Source: a virus
Reading direction: 5' to 3' (one strand)
Length of the DNA stretch: 21,218 nt
IMG/VR virus record: IMGVR_UViG_3300006928_000124
Span: 1-21,218 of that record
Positions 7,602 to 14,837 of the stretch are shown one piece after another. The notes beneath the pieces were generated by a model, which was not told the DNA's origin, searched no databases, and saw only the letters and a list, made by a program, of their open reading frames with translations. A program made the position numbers and the translations under genes. Each line of letters begins with the position of its first letter. Position 1 is the first letter of the stretch.

Positions 7602-8537
7602 TGTAGTCATAGTACCACCACCAGTATAAGTACCAGCACCAGTTACATTAGCACCACTAAACGTCATTGCAGTAGTAGGTGTAGAACCAGATTTAATTAC
7701 AAGTTCACCACTACTATTTGTCAAACTTCCAAAAGTAGTTCCATCATCTTTCAATGTTACATCTGCTCCACCTGCATCAAGAATAATATCTGCTGCAGCA
7801 TCAACCGTAACATTATTTGAAGTTGAAATGGTCAAATTAGTGCCATCACCTTCTATCTTTTCGCCATCGTCACCAAAAGTTACACCTACTCCAGAAGGAA
7901 TATTTACATCACTCGTAGCTGTTAAATTAATATCTGCTCCAGAAGTTACGGTTAGATCAGTACTATCTCCTTCTATCTTTTCACCAGAACCAAACGTAAT
8001 GCCTACATCAGCAGGAATTACTACATCAGCCGTAGCAGTAAGATTAATATTGTTACCAGAGATAGTTAAATCTGTACCATCACCTTCAATCTTTTCACCG
8101 TCATTACCAAATGTCATACCAATATTTGCAGGTATGTTAATATCTGCTCCTGATACTAAATATAAATCTGTACCATCACCATAAATGTACTCTCCACCTT
8201 CATCATTTAAGTATAATCGTTTAGTACCATCTATTACTATATCATCTGAGAATTTAAAATGATCTTCATCTTCCATCCAAGTTAAAACACCATCACTTGT
8301 TTCACCATCAAAAGTTACTGCAATGTCTGTACCAGAAGTGCCATCTCCTATTGTAATAGCTGTACCTAAAAGTTTAGTTACAGGACCACCTTCAGCAGTT
8401 GTACCATCATGGCTATGTCCAGTAGATACAGCAAAAGCAGAGACAAGTTGCTCAAACTCATTATTAAAATCTGATGCTTGAATAACTTCTCCATCTACAA
8501 TTTCTGTACTACTTTGTCTTGTATACGTTGAACCCAT
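7599..8537 (-). CDS. Tail fibre, N-terminal (tail-attachment) part, 312 aa, ends at UGA
   Basis: The ATG at 8537 overlaps the upstream TAA stop as TAATG, indicating coupled translation. The N-terminus (MGSTYTRQSSTEIVDGEVI followed by ASDFNNEFEQLVSAF and TGHSHDGT) is the type I know from marine podovirus fibres and probably attaches to the tail. From about residue 133 come three shaft repeats of 39-40 residues with FGxxGEKIEGDGTDLT. The last residues before the stop are GAGTYTGGGTMTT, a Gly/Thr-rich stretch with no sign of a natural C-terminal domain. This is unlike a complete fibre, and the missing host-binding part is in the same frame downstream. If termination is efficient, this short form would lack a receptor-binding tip. 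Confidence 0.85.
   Translation of the reverse strand: MGSTYTRQSSTEIVDGEVIQASDFNNEFEQLVSAFAVSTGHSHDGTTAEGGPVTKLLGTAITIGDGTSGTDIAVTFDGETSDGVLTWMEDEDHFKFSDDIVIDGTKRLYLNDEGGEYIYGDGTDLYLVSGADINIPANIGMTFGNDGEKIEGDGTDLTISGNNINLTATADVVIPADVGITFGSGEKIEGDSTDLTVTSGADINLTATSDVNIPSGVGVTFGDDGEKIEGDGTNLTISTSNNVTVDAAADIILDAGGADVTLKDDGTTFGSLTNSSGELVIKSGSTPTTAMTFSGANVTGAGTYTGGGTMTT
7788..8141 (-). repeat. Three tandem 39-40-codon fibre shaft repeats
   Basis: The three units begin INIPANIGMTFG, VVIPADVGITFG and VNIPSGVGVTFG. Each continues with GEKIEGD-T-LT and a beta-rich end. Period and composition fit a beta-structured fibre shaft. Confidence 0.9.
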
Positions 8538-10045
8538 TATCTACGTCCTCCAGTTGTAAATTCTAATTGATATGAATGTAAAGTAAAAGGATTATTAGAA
8601 CTATTATGATTAAGTTTAACAGCAATTAAAAATCCTGATCCCTCAATAGATCTTCTAAATATAGGAGCACCGCTTGATCCATATACTGCATTATTATAAG
8701 TAGAAGAAGAACTACCAAATATTGCTATTCCACCGGGAGAGGTAATATCAAATTTTGCAGGTTGTGCCACCTCTTTATCATCTGAATCATATCTAACCCT
8801 AAGTTCCGCTTCTATAGTTCCTTCAACTTCATAATTTAAAATAACTCTTTGCATAAGCTTTCTAATACCTGTATCTCCAAGAGATAAATCAGGAGAACGA
8901 TATACCGCTATAACATTTGATCCATCAAAGGTATCTCCACTTTCTTGCCTACGTACATATCCATCATATCCTCCTTCAATAATGTACTCTGTATTACTAA
9001 TAAAGCCAGAGTTCATAGCTGAAGGTTTTATTCCTACTAAATCTGAATACTCAAATCCAATACTTCCTTGTGGTGTTCTTTTTAATGTAGCTAGAATACC
9101 ATTACTATTTTCTGTAGTTCCTCCTGTTTTGGGGTAAAACAATCTGTATTGACTTTTTCCTCTTACAATTACAGAACTAATATTATCAAAACCAATATCT
9201 TCAATACGTGCTTGTATGGGCTTAGATACAGTTCCCAATTCTATATCACCAATTCTAGCCGTAGCAGCAATTGTTCTTAACCCATCTGGAGACAGAAATA
9301 AAAGATCTCCTCCTATTTCTTGTACCGAAAAACCATCAGCACAACCTAATGTTCTTGTTACAGGAACTACTTGCCAATCTGCTATGCTTGTACCTGTAAG
9401 CCTATATATTTTATCTTTCCCAAAAATAAATAAAGCATCACGGAATACTTTTAATTCCACAATGCTTGTATCAACTTTTATAGATCCTGCTCCATTTGCA
9501 GCAGTAAAATCATTTTCAAGAAAAGGTGCTGTAAATACAATTTCTTGTGGATTAGTAGACATTCCTCCAAAAAAGATATGATCTCTAAATACAGCTACAG
9601 AAGATGGATCAGCAGGAGCACCAGTACTACTTAGTAAAGTATATGTAGAACCATCATAGGTAGCAGCTTGATTTACATCATCTACCATTACTACTTTTTC
9701 AGCATTAGTAAAATTAAAATTATCAAATTTATAACGACCAGCAGAAGTTCTTGTAGCAATACTAGAAGACCAACCACTTCCTGTGCTAAACTTTAGCAAA
9801 TTACCTGAAGCTGCTAATACTCCGCTATTAAATACTTTAACTCCTAAAACTGCACTTGTACCATTTACTTGATTACTATCAAACTTACTACTTCCTGTAA
9901 GTCGTCTGTACCCACCTTTTATACTTGGTTCAAAGTTTTGAAGAGTTACTGCTGCTCCGGGAGGAATAGAAAAGTCGTCCTTATCTAAAATAAGACCACC
10001 ACCTAAAGAAACTGTAACTGGAGATATACTTGAAGTATCTGGCAT
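8537..10045 (-). CDS. Tail/DNA-stabilisation protein, beta-propeller type (P22 gp10-like candidate)
   Basis: This is a 502-aa soluble protein dominated by short beta-strands. Early residues (SLGGGLILDKDDFSIPPGAA, then QNFEPSIKGGYRRLTG) match the style of phage stabilisation and tail-hub proteins that close the portal channel. Repeated blade-like segments follow: VAVFRDHIFFGG (about 150), LKVFRDALFIFGKDKIYRLTG (about 205), IGGDLLFLSPDGLRTIA (about 245) and IVRGKSQYRLFYP (about 293). The C-terminal 150 residues carry a further beta domain (EAELRVRYDSDDKE). It lies between a small connector-region protein and the fibre, with which it shares a TAATG overlap, so it probably forms the tail hub to which the fibre binds. 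Family assignment rests on motif style and context. Confidence 0.75.
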   Translation of the reverse strand: MPDTSSISPVTVSLGGGLILDKDDFSIPPGAAVTLQNFEPSIKGGYRRLTGSSKFDSNQVNGTSAVLGVKVFNSGVLAASGNLLKFSTGSGWSSSIATRTSAGRYKFDNFNFTNAEKVVMVDDVNQAATYDGSTYTLLSSTGAPADPSSVAVFRDHIFFGGMSTNPQEIVFTAPFLENDFTAANGAGSIKVDTSIVELKVFRDALFIFGKDKIYRLTGTSIADWQVVPVTRTLGCADGFSVQEIGGDLLFLSPDGLRTIAATARIGDIELGTVSKPIQARIEDIGFDNISSVIVRGKSQYRLFYPKTGGTTENSNGILATLKRTPQGSIGFEYSDLVGIKPSAMNSGFISNTEYIIEGGYDGYVRRQESGDTFDGSNVIAVYRSPDLSLGDTGIRKLMQRVILNYEVEGTIEAELRVRYDSDDKEVAQPAKFDITSPGGIAIFGSSSSTYNNAVYGSSGAPIFRRSIEGSGFLIAVKLNHNSSNNPFTLHSYQLEFTTGGRR

Positions 10046-10051
10046 TAAAAT

Positions 10052-10393
10052 TTATCCTGTAACATTTAGTTCTTCTTCAATAAATAATGATACTGTAAGA
10101 TCATCTGCAGCAGAAGCTTGTGCTTTAAAAATATCTCCTGCTTCTAAAATAATATTTGCATCAGAAAGTTGTAGATAGTTATCTGCAGCTACACTAAAAG
10201 TACTAAGTAAATCATACGTAGCACTTGCAGAAGTATCTGTCCATTTTAATGTTATATTAGCTGCACTTGAACCGTCTACATTTGTTACCCATACCTCTTT
10301 TATTCTTGCCGTAAAGTTTGTAGGGCAAGTATATATAGAGGTAAGATTAGTGCTAGATAATGCTGCTGCTGCATTTTTTAATCTTAACGCCAT
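10052..10393 (-). CDS. 113-aa beta-rich virion protein candidate
   Basis: The ATG at 10393 lies inside the 3' end of the Cys-rich gene (10-base overlap) with AAGG upstream. The sequence is mostly alternating strands (LTSIYTCPTNFTARIKEVWV, ANITLKWTD, DLTVSLFIEEELNV) and resembles small jelly-roll or Ig-like sandwich proteins that decorate phage heads or tails. There is one Cys and no signal peptide. It sits directly before the tail-hub candidate. Small beta proteins at this position in short-tailed marine phages are usually virion components. No specific family is recognised. Confidence 0.8.
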   Translation of the reverse strand: MALRLKNAAAALSSTNLTSIYTCPTNFTARIKEVWVTNVDGSSAANITLKWTDTSASATYDLLSTFSVAADNYLQLSDANIILEAGDIFKAQASAADDLTVSLFIEEELNVTG

Positions 10394-10518
10394 TCATTTT
10401 TACCTTCACTACATCCACAAGGGTTTTCAATAGAACATTGACAATTCTCACATGTGCAATTTATACATTTACAATTTTCATTGCCACATTTTGCAACAGC
10501 AGCATTACTATCTTTCAT
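10384..10518 (-). CDS. Metallothionein-like Cys-rich small protein (44 aa)
   Basis: This short gene occupies what would otherwise be an empty 124-base gap. Its ATG at 10518 shares a base with the upstream TAA (TAATG), and its end overlaps the next gene by 10 bases, so it is embedded in the operon. It encodes 44 residues with nine cysteines spaced C-x4-C-x-C-x2-C-x-C-x2-C-x-C-x5-C-x-C (core NCKCINCTCENCQC). The repeated CxC and CxxC pairs, absence of aromatic residues except a Trp near the end, and small size are hallmarks of metallothioneins, which bind Zn, Cu or Cd through thiolates. It lacks the His residues seen in cyanobacterial SmtA-type proteins. Possible roles are metal buffering during infection, metal supply to a virion protein, or a structural metal-binding part. 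Function is inferred from the Cys pattern only. Confidence 0.8.
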   Translation of the reverse strand: MKDSNAAVAKCGNENCKCINCTCENCQCSIENPCGCSEGKNEWR

Positions 10519-11114
10519 TAAGATACAGAAGCACTAAATGGTGTAGCTTCAGTTCCAGAAGCATTAAGCAATCCACTAACCGTATATTGATTTGTAGCAA
10601 TATCGGTCAGTAAAACATAATCACCTATATTTACACCACCAGTAGTCGTACCATCAAGAGTAATAGTATCTGTAGCAGCTAGAGTAGGCCATGAAATAAG
10701 AGAAGCCGTACCACCATCCGTACTATCGTTAGTTACAACTACTGAACCATCTATGGTATCTGTAGCATCTGCAACTTTAATTACGTAGTTAGAGGTATTA
10801 ACTACAGACACAATAAACTTATATTCATCACCAGAACCTGTAGCTGCTGGAAGGGTAAAGGTACAGGCAGCATCACCACCTACTTCACCCATAAGCAAAA
10901 TACGTCCTGCATGTTCTGCTTGAGTAATAGCATCCGTTGCAGTAAGTGTTACAACATCACGAACAAACGACCCTCCTAGAGTAGTTGTTCCTGCTGTAAC
11001 TGTAACGCCACCTGCAGTAACTGTTAAACCGCCTGAAGTTACAGTCATTCCATCTTCAACAAAGACATCTTCAGGTACACGAGATATACCCTGTGTCATT
11101 TTAAAACTTGCCAT
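10518..11114 (-). CDS. 198-aa beta-rich structural protein, paralogue of the next gene upstream
   Basis: The ATG at 11114 has an AAGGAAAGG site. The first 50 residues include GGLTVTAGGVTVTAG, a short beta-helix-like repeat. Residues about 53-198 align along their length with the 161-aa neighbour (shared LLMGEVGGDAA, FTLPAATG, VADATDTIDG, NQYTVSG versus NQYSVSG). Both end in a hydrophobic/Ser strand (FSASVS versus FSATVS). The protein is soluble, without Cys clusters except one Cys. It is probably a head-decoration or tail-surface protein. The extra N-terminal repeat is the main difference between the two paralogues and may add an oligomerisation segment. It is followed with a one-base overlap by the Cys-rich gene. 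Confidence 0.8.
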   Translation of the reverse strand: MASFKMTQGISRVPEDVFVEDGMTVTSGGLTVTAGGVTVTAGTTTLGGSFVRDVVTLTATDAITQAEHAGRILLMGEVGGDAACTFTLPAATGSGDEYKFIVSVVNTSNYVIKVADATDTIDGSVVVTNDSTDGGTASLISWPTLAATDTITLDGTTTGGVNIGDYVLLTDIATNQYTVSGLLNASGTEATPFSASVS

Positions 11115-11181
11115 TTTGTATTCCTTTCCTTGGTTATGTAGTATTAACAGTTTAGCGTGTTGTCAATCCACGTAGTATTTA
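11115..11181 (-). promoter_or_regulatory. Intergenic spacer with TTGACA and direct repeat, weak promoter candidate
   Basis: This 67-base gap between the two paralogous genes carries a perfect TTGACA (minus strand, 11161-11166), but no good -10 box at 16-18 bases. It also holds a direct repeat AATACTAC at 11138-11145 and 11172-11179. Promoter activity is doubtful; the repeat may be a trace of the duplication that made the two genes. Confidence 0.2.
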
Positions 11182-11667
11182 TTAAGATACAGTAGCACTA
11201 AACATAGTTGCAATATTTGAACCTGCTGCACAAGTTACCATACCGCTTACTGAATATTGATTAGAGGCTATATCTATTAACTCAATATAATCACCAATTG
11301 CACCCCCACCGCTAGTTGTGCCATTAAGTGTAATTGTATCCGAAGCAGAAGCTGTTACAAAAGAAGTAGCAGCAGTACCATCTGCATCAGTAATTATAAT
11401 TTGTCCATCTATTGTATCTGTAGCATCTGCTACCTTGATTAAGTAGTTAGATGTGTTAATTACTGAAACTACAAACTTAAATACACTGCCAGTTCCTGTA
11501 GCTGCAGGAAGAGTAAATGTAGCAGCAGCGTCACCACCCACTTCGCCCATAAGAAGCGTTCTTCCTGAATGATCGGCTGTAGTTATTGAAGCCGTTGCAG
11601 TAAGAGTTATAATATCTTGGGTATGCCTGTCAACATTTTCATTTATAAGTCCTGCTAAAATTCCCAT
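11182..11667 (-). CDS. 161-aa beta-rich structural protein, first of a tandem paralogous pair
   Basis: The ATG at 11667 is preceded by AAGGAG. After a short N-terminal helix (MGILAGLINENVDRH) the rest is beta-rich with the motifs LTATASITTADHSG, LLMGEVGGDAAATFTLPAATG and VADATDTIDG. It is clearly homologous to the next gene (198 aa). The GDYIELIDIASNQYSVSG end motif resembles beta-sandwich or beta-helix proteins on phage particles. No enzyme motif is visible. The pair lies between the adaptor region and the tail hub, so surface decoration or tail accessory roles are likely, by context only. Confidence 0.8.
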   Translation of the reverse strand: MGILAGLINENVDRHTQDIITLTATASITTADHSGRTLLMGEVGGDAAATFTLPAATGTGSVFKFVVSVINTSNYLIKVADATDTIDGQIIITDADGTAATSFVTASASDTITLNGTTSGGGAIGDYIELIDIASNQYSVSGMVTCAAGSNIATMFSATVS

Positions 11668-11677
11668 TTTGTTCTCC

Positions 11678-11977
11678 TTACGATAAAACTAGACGCATAG
11701 TTACATCAGTGCCACCTACACGAGCATAATTTAAATATTGACTATTTCCTACCTGTTTTGGAACAGTTAATGCATGAAGCCCTGCAGCCAGTTTGATATC
11801 ATTTGCTGTACTTACTGCAGCAGTACTTGAACTACTAAAATTAACATATGCTTCTCCATTTAAGTGTACTGTAGCTACGTTATAATTTGAAACATTTGTT
11901 TGGGCTGCGCTAGAGCCTACAGTAATTACAGACTGCACATCCCAAAACATATTGTTACCTTGAGGTATTTGCGTCAT
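11678..11977 (-). CDS. 99-aa small virion protein candidate
   Basis: The ATG at 11977 has AAAGGAAA upstream. The peptide is beta-rich with strands SVITVGSSAAQTNVSNY, ATVHLNGEAYVNFS and TMRLVLS. It has no Cys, signal peptide or membrane helix. It follows the adaptor gene by 21 bases and precedes the paralogous pair by 10. Size and composition fit a single-domain jelly-roll or sandwich protein on the head or tail. No family is recognised. Confidence 0.75.
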   Translation of the reverse strand: MTQIPQGNNMFWDVQSVITVGSSAAQTNVSNYNVATVHLNGEAYVNFSSSSTAAVSTANDIKLAAGLHALTVPKQVGNSQYLNYARVGGTDVTMRLVLS

Positions 11978-11998
11978 TTTATTTTCCTTTCTTTGACT

Positions 11999-12934
11999 TT
12001 AAAAAGATGAAGATGTGGTATATGCAGAATTAGTTGAACGAGGAATATATGTTGAACGCATATAATCATATCTGTTTATCAATAATGTTTGCATAAATTT
12101 TATTCCTTCATTAAATAATGCAAAACTTCTTTCGTATAAAGGGACTTCACTTCTGTATAAATACATATAAGATACTGCCCCATCTGTAATTATATGTTTA
12201 AATCTATCAGGAATAGTTGTTGTATCTCCATGAGCAGATAAATCTGATGTTGGAAATGTATAATAATCAAAGGCCAATGTGTATGCCTTATTCGGATAGG
12301 GAAATAAACCATATCTATCATCTGGAGTACGAAAGACATGTGTAGGTATACTGCCACCATCAAATTGTGTTACAGTATCGTCATCTGAATGAGCAGCAGC
12401 AGTAGTTCCTCCTGCTCCTCTTGTAGCTCCAGTAAAAGTAGTTGAACTAGTTCCTGTATAAGTAATTTCTTCAGTGCCAACAACAATTGTACCAGTAGAG
12501 TCAAATCCTGAAGTAGAGTCTACTGTTATTGTAGTGACAGAATCTGTATGAGATCCATTTAATGCTGTACTAACTACTTCATCTTCTTGATTAATATGCT
12601 TATCTAAATATTCATGGTAATCTAGAACAGATAAATGTTGTGTAGCATTTCCTAATGTATCACTTTTTTGTACTCTAAAAGAAGAGTAATTAACCCATTT
12701 TGTAGAAGTAGGTAATGAGTATCTAGTAATTCCTGCTGTGAGTGTTTTTGAAGCCTCAGAAGCATTAAAAGGCCAAGTAAATTCTCTTTGGTTTATGTAA
12801 CGGATAGCTTGATTTACAGCATTTTTTGCTTGTGTTTGAACACCACGAGAACTACTAAAATCAGATGAGGTTAATTGTACTTCATTCATTTTTGCTAAAA
12901 CATCGTTAGTGTATATTAAAAAAGTGTTTGCCAT
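11999..12934 (-). CDS. Head-to-tail adaptor/connector candidate with inserted beta module
   Basis: This is a 311-aa protein with AGGA before the ATG at 12934. The helical N-terminus (residues 1-55, AKNAVNQAIRYINQREFTWP), a beta middle (SLPTSTKWVNYSSFRVQ) and a helical C-terminal half (PDRFKHIITDGAVSYMYLYR, then ERSFALFNEGIKFMQTLLI) match the layout of podovirus adaptor proteins that join portal and tail. Between about residues 122 and 191 lies a Thr/Ser/Gly-rich insert with VVGTEEITYTGTS and TRGAGGTTAAAHSDDDTV, a beta module I recognise as recurring in many phage virion proteins. The position after capsid and decoration-type genes supports the role. The assignment is by layout and context, not by a proven family match. 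Confidence 0.7.
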   Translation of the reverse strand: MANTFLIYTNDVLAKMNEVQLTSSDFSSSRGVQTQAKNAVNQAIRYINQREFTWPFNASEASKTLTAGITRYSLPTSTKWVNYSSFRVQKSDTLGNATQHLSVLDYHEYLDKHINQEDEVVSTALNGSHTDSVTTITVDSTSGFDSTGTIVVGTEEITYTGTSSTTFTGATRGAGGTTAAAHSDDDTVTQFDGGSIPTHVFRTPDDRYGLFPYPNKAYTLAFDYYTFPTSDLSAHGDTTTIPDRFKHIITDGAVSYMYLYRSEVPLYERSFALFNEGIKFMQTLLINRYDYMRSTYIPRSTNSAYTTSSSF

Positions 12935-12958
12935 CGGTTATCCTATATGTAAGTATGA

Positions 12959-12984
12959 TGGGGAGAAGAATATTCCCCTCCCCA
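12959..12984 (-). terminator. GC-rich stem-loop between capsid-side and tail-side genes, no U-tract
   Basis: A perfect 7-bp stem (TGGGGAG/CTCCCCA) encloses a 12-base loop in the 60-base gap between the 177-aa and adaptor genes. No T-run follows on the minus strand, so it is not a standard intrinsic terminator. It may stabilise the 3' end of abundant capsid mRNA or reduce read-through to tail genes. Confidence 0.4.
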
Positions 12985-12994
12985 CCAAAATTAA

Positions 12995-13528
12995 CTACGC
13001 AAGCTGATCTCTATCAACTTCATCTGCGTCCTCTGCATAGCCATTTACGTCAGCTATACAAGCGTATACTCGCAGTCTTCCTTCAGTAACGTCAGCAGAA
13101 CTAGCAATTAACTTAACGTCAATTGTGTCTGTGGTCGTTATGAAACATTCAAACAAAGAATCAGCACCAGTAATAACGTCATTGGACTGACCGTTTGTTC
13201 CTTCAGCGAGTATGCCTGTTGAGGTAACATCTCCACCATCAACAATATCATCACCAGCAGCAAAATCAATATCTACTGTTGGGGAGCTACCGTCAAAAGC
13301 TTTAAGAACTTCTGCTCCAGCAAATAAAACAAAAGTATTTGCAGGAATTTCTAGAAGTTGGAAAATATCACCATTTGTACAGCTATAGCCATCTGCAGCT
13401 AAAGCATCTATATCAAGAATGGCATCTACCATTCTCATAGCACTTCCGGGACGAGTAACTTGATTAGATGCAATAGAGTTAGCACTTACGCCAGTGGTTG
13501 ATTTTAATGTCATATCAAAAGTTGCCAT
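12995..13528 (-). CDS. 177-aa probable capsid decoration/virion protein
   Basis: The ATG at 13528 has a strong GGAGG site and lies 15 bases after the capsid stop, so both share the capsid promoter. The protein starts MATFDMTLKSTTGVSANSIA and contains beta segments (DIFQLLEIPANTFVLFAGAEVL, TTDTIDVKLIASS, GRLRVYACIADVNG) with Asp-rich loops, compatible with Ca-binding or charge on a particle surface. Two or three isolated Cys do not form a metal site. A small Asp-rich beta protein encoded directly after the coat gene is often a decoration or cement protein. That role is inferred from position. Confidence 0.8.
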   Translation of the reverse strand: MATFDMTLKSTTGVSANSIASNQVTRPGSAMRMVDAILDIDALAADGYSCTNGDIFQLLEIPANTFVLFAGAEVLKAFDGSSPTVDIDFAAGDDIVDGGDVTSTGILAEGTNGQSNDVITGADSLFECFITTTDTIDVKLIASSADVTEGRLRVYACIADVNGYAEDADEVDRDQLA

Positions 13529-13543
13529 TGTACTATACCTCCT

Positions 13544-14617
13544 CTATGCTATATTGTAGATCGCTGTAGCAATTGCCTCTGGACGTAAAATCTTACGACC
13601 ATAAAGGTGCATACCACGCACGATATCAGCAAAGCTATCAGGATCACGATACGCTTCCGTTTTCGTAATCTGGCTTGCGGTGGCTACTGAAGATGAATGT
13701 CCAGCAACAATAACCCCATAATTAGATTTCTGGTTTGCCGTACCACTTGTTCCGGGACCAGTACCTATTGAGGGTAGATTGTTAGAGACAAAAACTTGAA
13801 AGCCGTAAAGATTGTTGAGAACAAGACCGTTGCGTAATGCACCTGATTCACCAAAATCTTGATTTAAAAGACGCGAATCTTCATCCATCAAAACTTCCAT
13901 GAAATGTGGTGACACAACTAACCAACGACCATCTTTATCAACAAACTGAGTGTCTAAAAGACGCGCCATTCTAGCAATAACCATGTTGGGCGAAGCCGTA
14001 GCAGTCGGAAGCGCACTAGCTCCCGGCAACCTAGCAGCAATAGGAATCGAATGATCTCCTGCCGAACTGGTTGTAATATTACCAAAAAAATCTTTCCTCA
14101 CTTTCATTGTAGTCAGCAATTCATCTGTACCAGCAGTAGAAACAGCTTTGGTTCCAGAAACCGTAGTATTAGCGGTACTGGCTACAGAGCTAATAGAAGC
14201 TTGAGCATGCCCCGAAAGGTATCCCAATACTTCCATATCATACTGATCTTTGAGGCGATAACCTGCTCGATCAGATGCTACTGACTGAAAATTCACATGT
14301 GAATGTGCTTCTTCAATGTCATCAACCTTGAAAGCAAAGTAGTTAGCCTGATCTACGACCAAACTAAAATCTTCATCATCAAGATCTTGAGGAGAGATTT
14401 GAGTACCACGAGCATATGATCTGACCGTGATCTCAGGCTCTTTGATAATACGTACTGTATCACCAAAGCTTGCGATATCACCAAAATAGTCGTTATTGCT
14501 GATACCTTCAGCTACAGAACTCTTACGAAAAGCGACCTGTACCTGTTTAGAATAAATAACAGGGCTAAAATTGCCATTAGGCAAATTGTTATACCCTGCC
14601 GCACGTTGAAAAGCCAT
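13544..14617 (-). CDS. Major capsid (coat) protein
   Basis: This is a 357-aa protein starting MAFQRAAGYNNLPNGN at 14617, chosen because AAGGAG lies 6 bases upstream; an in-frame ATG 12 codons earlier has no such site. Landmarks are VIYSKQVQVAFRKSSVAEGI (25-40), GDTVRIIKEPEITVRSY (52-70), DDEDFSLVVDQANYFAFKVDD (80-100) and the C-terminal KILRPEAIATAIYNIA. These match HK97-fold coat proteins of P22/podovirus type, which assemble around a scaffold into the icosahedral shell. The gene sits after the scaffold candidate and has its own promoter and structured leader. Codon and base use looks less AT-rich than its neighbours, fitting high expression. There is no N-terminal delta-domain or adjacent prohead protease. 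Confidence 0.9.
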   Translation of the reverse strand: MAFQRAAGYNNLPNGNFSPVIYSKQVQVAFRKSSVAEGISNNDYFGDIASFGDTVRIIKEPEITVRSYARGTQISPQDLDDEDFSLVVDQANYFAFKVDDIEEAHSHVNFQSVASDRAGYRLKDQYDMEVLGYLSGHAQASISSVASTANTTVSGTKAVSTAGTDELLTTMKVRKDFFGNITTSSAGDHSIPIAARLPGASALPTATASPNMVIARMARLLDTQFVDKDGRWLVVSPHFMEVLMDEDSRLLNQDFGESGALRNGLVLNNLYGFQVFVSNNLPSIGTGPGTSGTANQKSNYGVIVAGHSSSVATASQITKTEAYRDPDSFADIVRGMHLYGRKILRPEAIATAIYNIA

Positions 14618-14642
14618 AATCTTTCTCCTTTTCTCGTAACGA

Positions 14643-14660
14643 GTGAGCAGCAAGGCTCAC
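14643..14660 (-). promoter_or_regulatory. Leader hairpin 3, just upstream of the capsid ribosome-binding site
   Basis: A perfect 6-bp stem (GTGAGC/GCTCAC) with a 6-base loop lies about 15 bases before the capsid ribosome-binding site. It may protect the 5' part of the mRNA or affect translation initiation. Confidence 0.4.
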
Positions 14661-14662
14661 AA

Positions 14663-14682
14663 GTGTAACATAAATGTCACAC
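14663..14682 (-). promoter_or_regulatory. Leader hairpin 2 upstream of the capsid gene
   Basis: A 9-bp stem with one G-U pair in the RNA (GTGTGACAT with ATGTTACAC on the minus strand) and a very short loop. It lies next to hairpin 3. The near-palindrome could also be a protein operator. Confidence 0.35.
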
Positions 14683-14755
14683 CACAAGGTTTAACTTTTC
14701 TAGGGCCAGATACAGTGAGGGTAAGATAAATAATGATCAAAAATTTATCGGCCTT

Positions 14756-14770
14756 GTTTACTGGGTAAAC
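14756..14770 (-). promoter_or_regulatory. Leader hairpin 1 upstream of the capsid gene
   Basis: A perfect 6-bp stem GTTTAC/GTAAAC with a 3-base loop lies about 70 bases downstream of the promoter -10 box. No T-run follows, so it is not a terminator. Confidence 0.35.
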
Positions 14771-14837
14771 TGAAAAGAATAGTATAAAGAACTAGAGGTA
14801 GCATACTAAGTATGGGCCTAATTCTTTTAATGATACC

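Noticed and set aside
6453-8141. CRISPR array or tandem non-coding repeats.
   Set aside because: Repeats are diverged at DNA level, in frame, and conserved as protein; there are no identical repeats with unique spacers.
7503-8184. Plus-strand open frames opposite the fibre and similar ones opposite other genes.
   Set aside because: They mirror the repetitive minus-strand coding sequence, have no ribosome-binding sites and give unlikely Ser/Thr/Cys- or Pro/Ser-rich proteins.
11138-11179. Strong promoter between the two paralogous genes.
   Set aside because: A perfect TTGACA is present but no convincing -10 box at proper spacing.
12959-12984. Classical Rho-independent terminator.
   Set aside because: The stem is good but no T-run follows on the coding strand.
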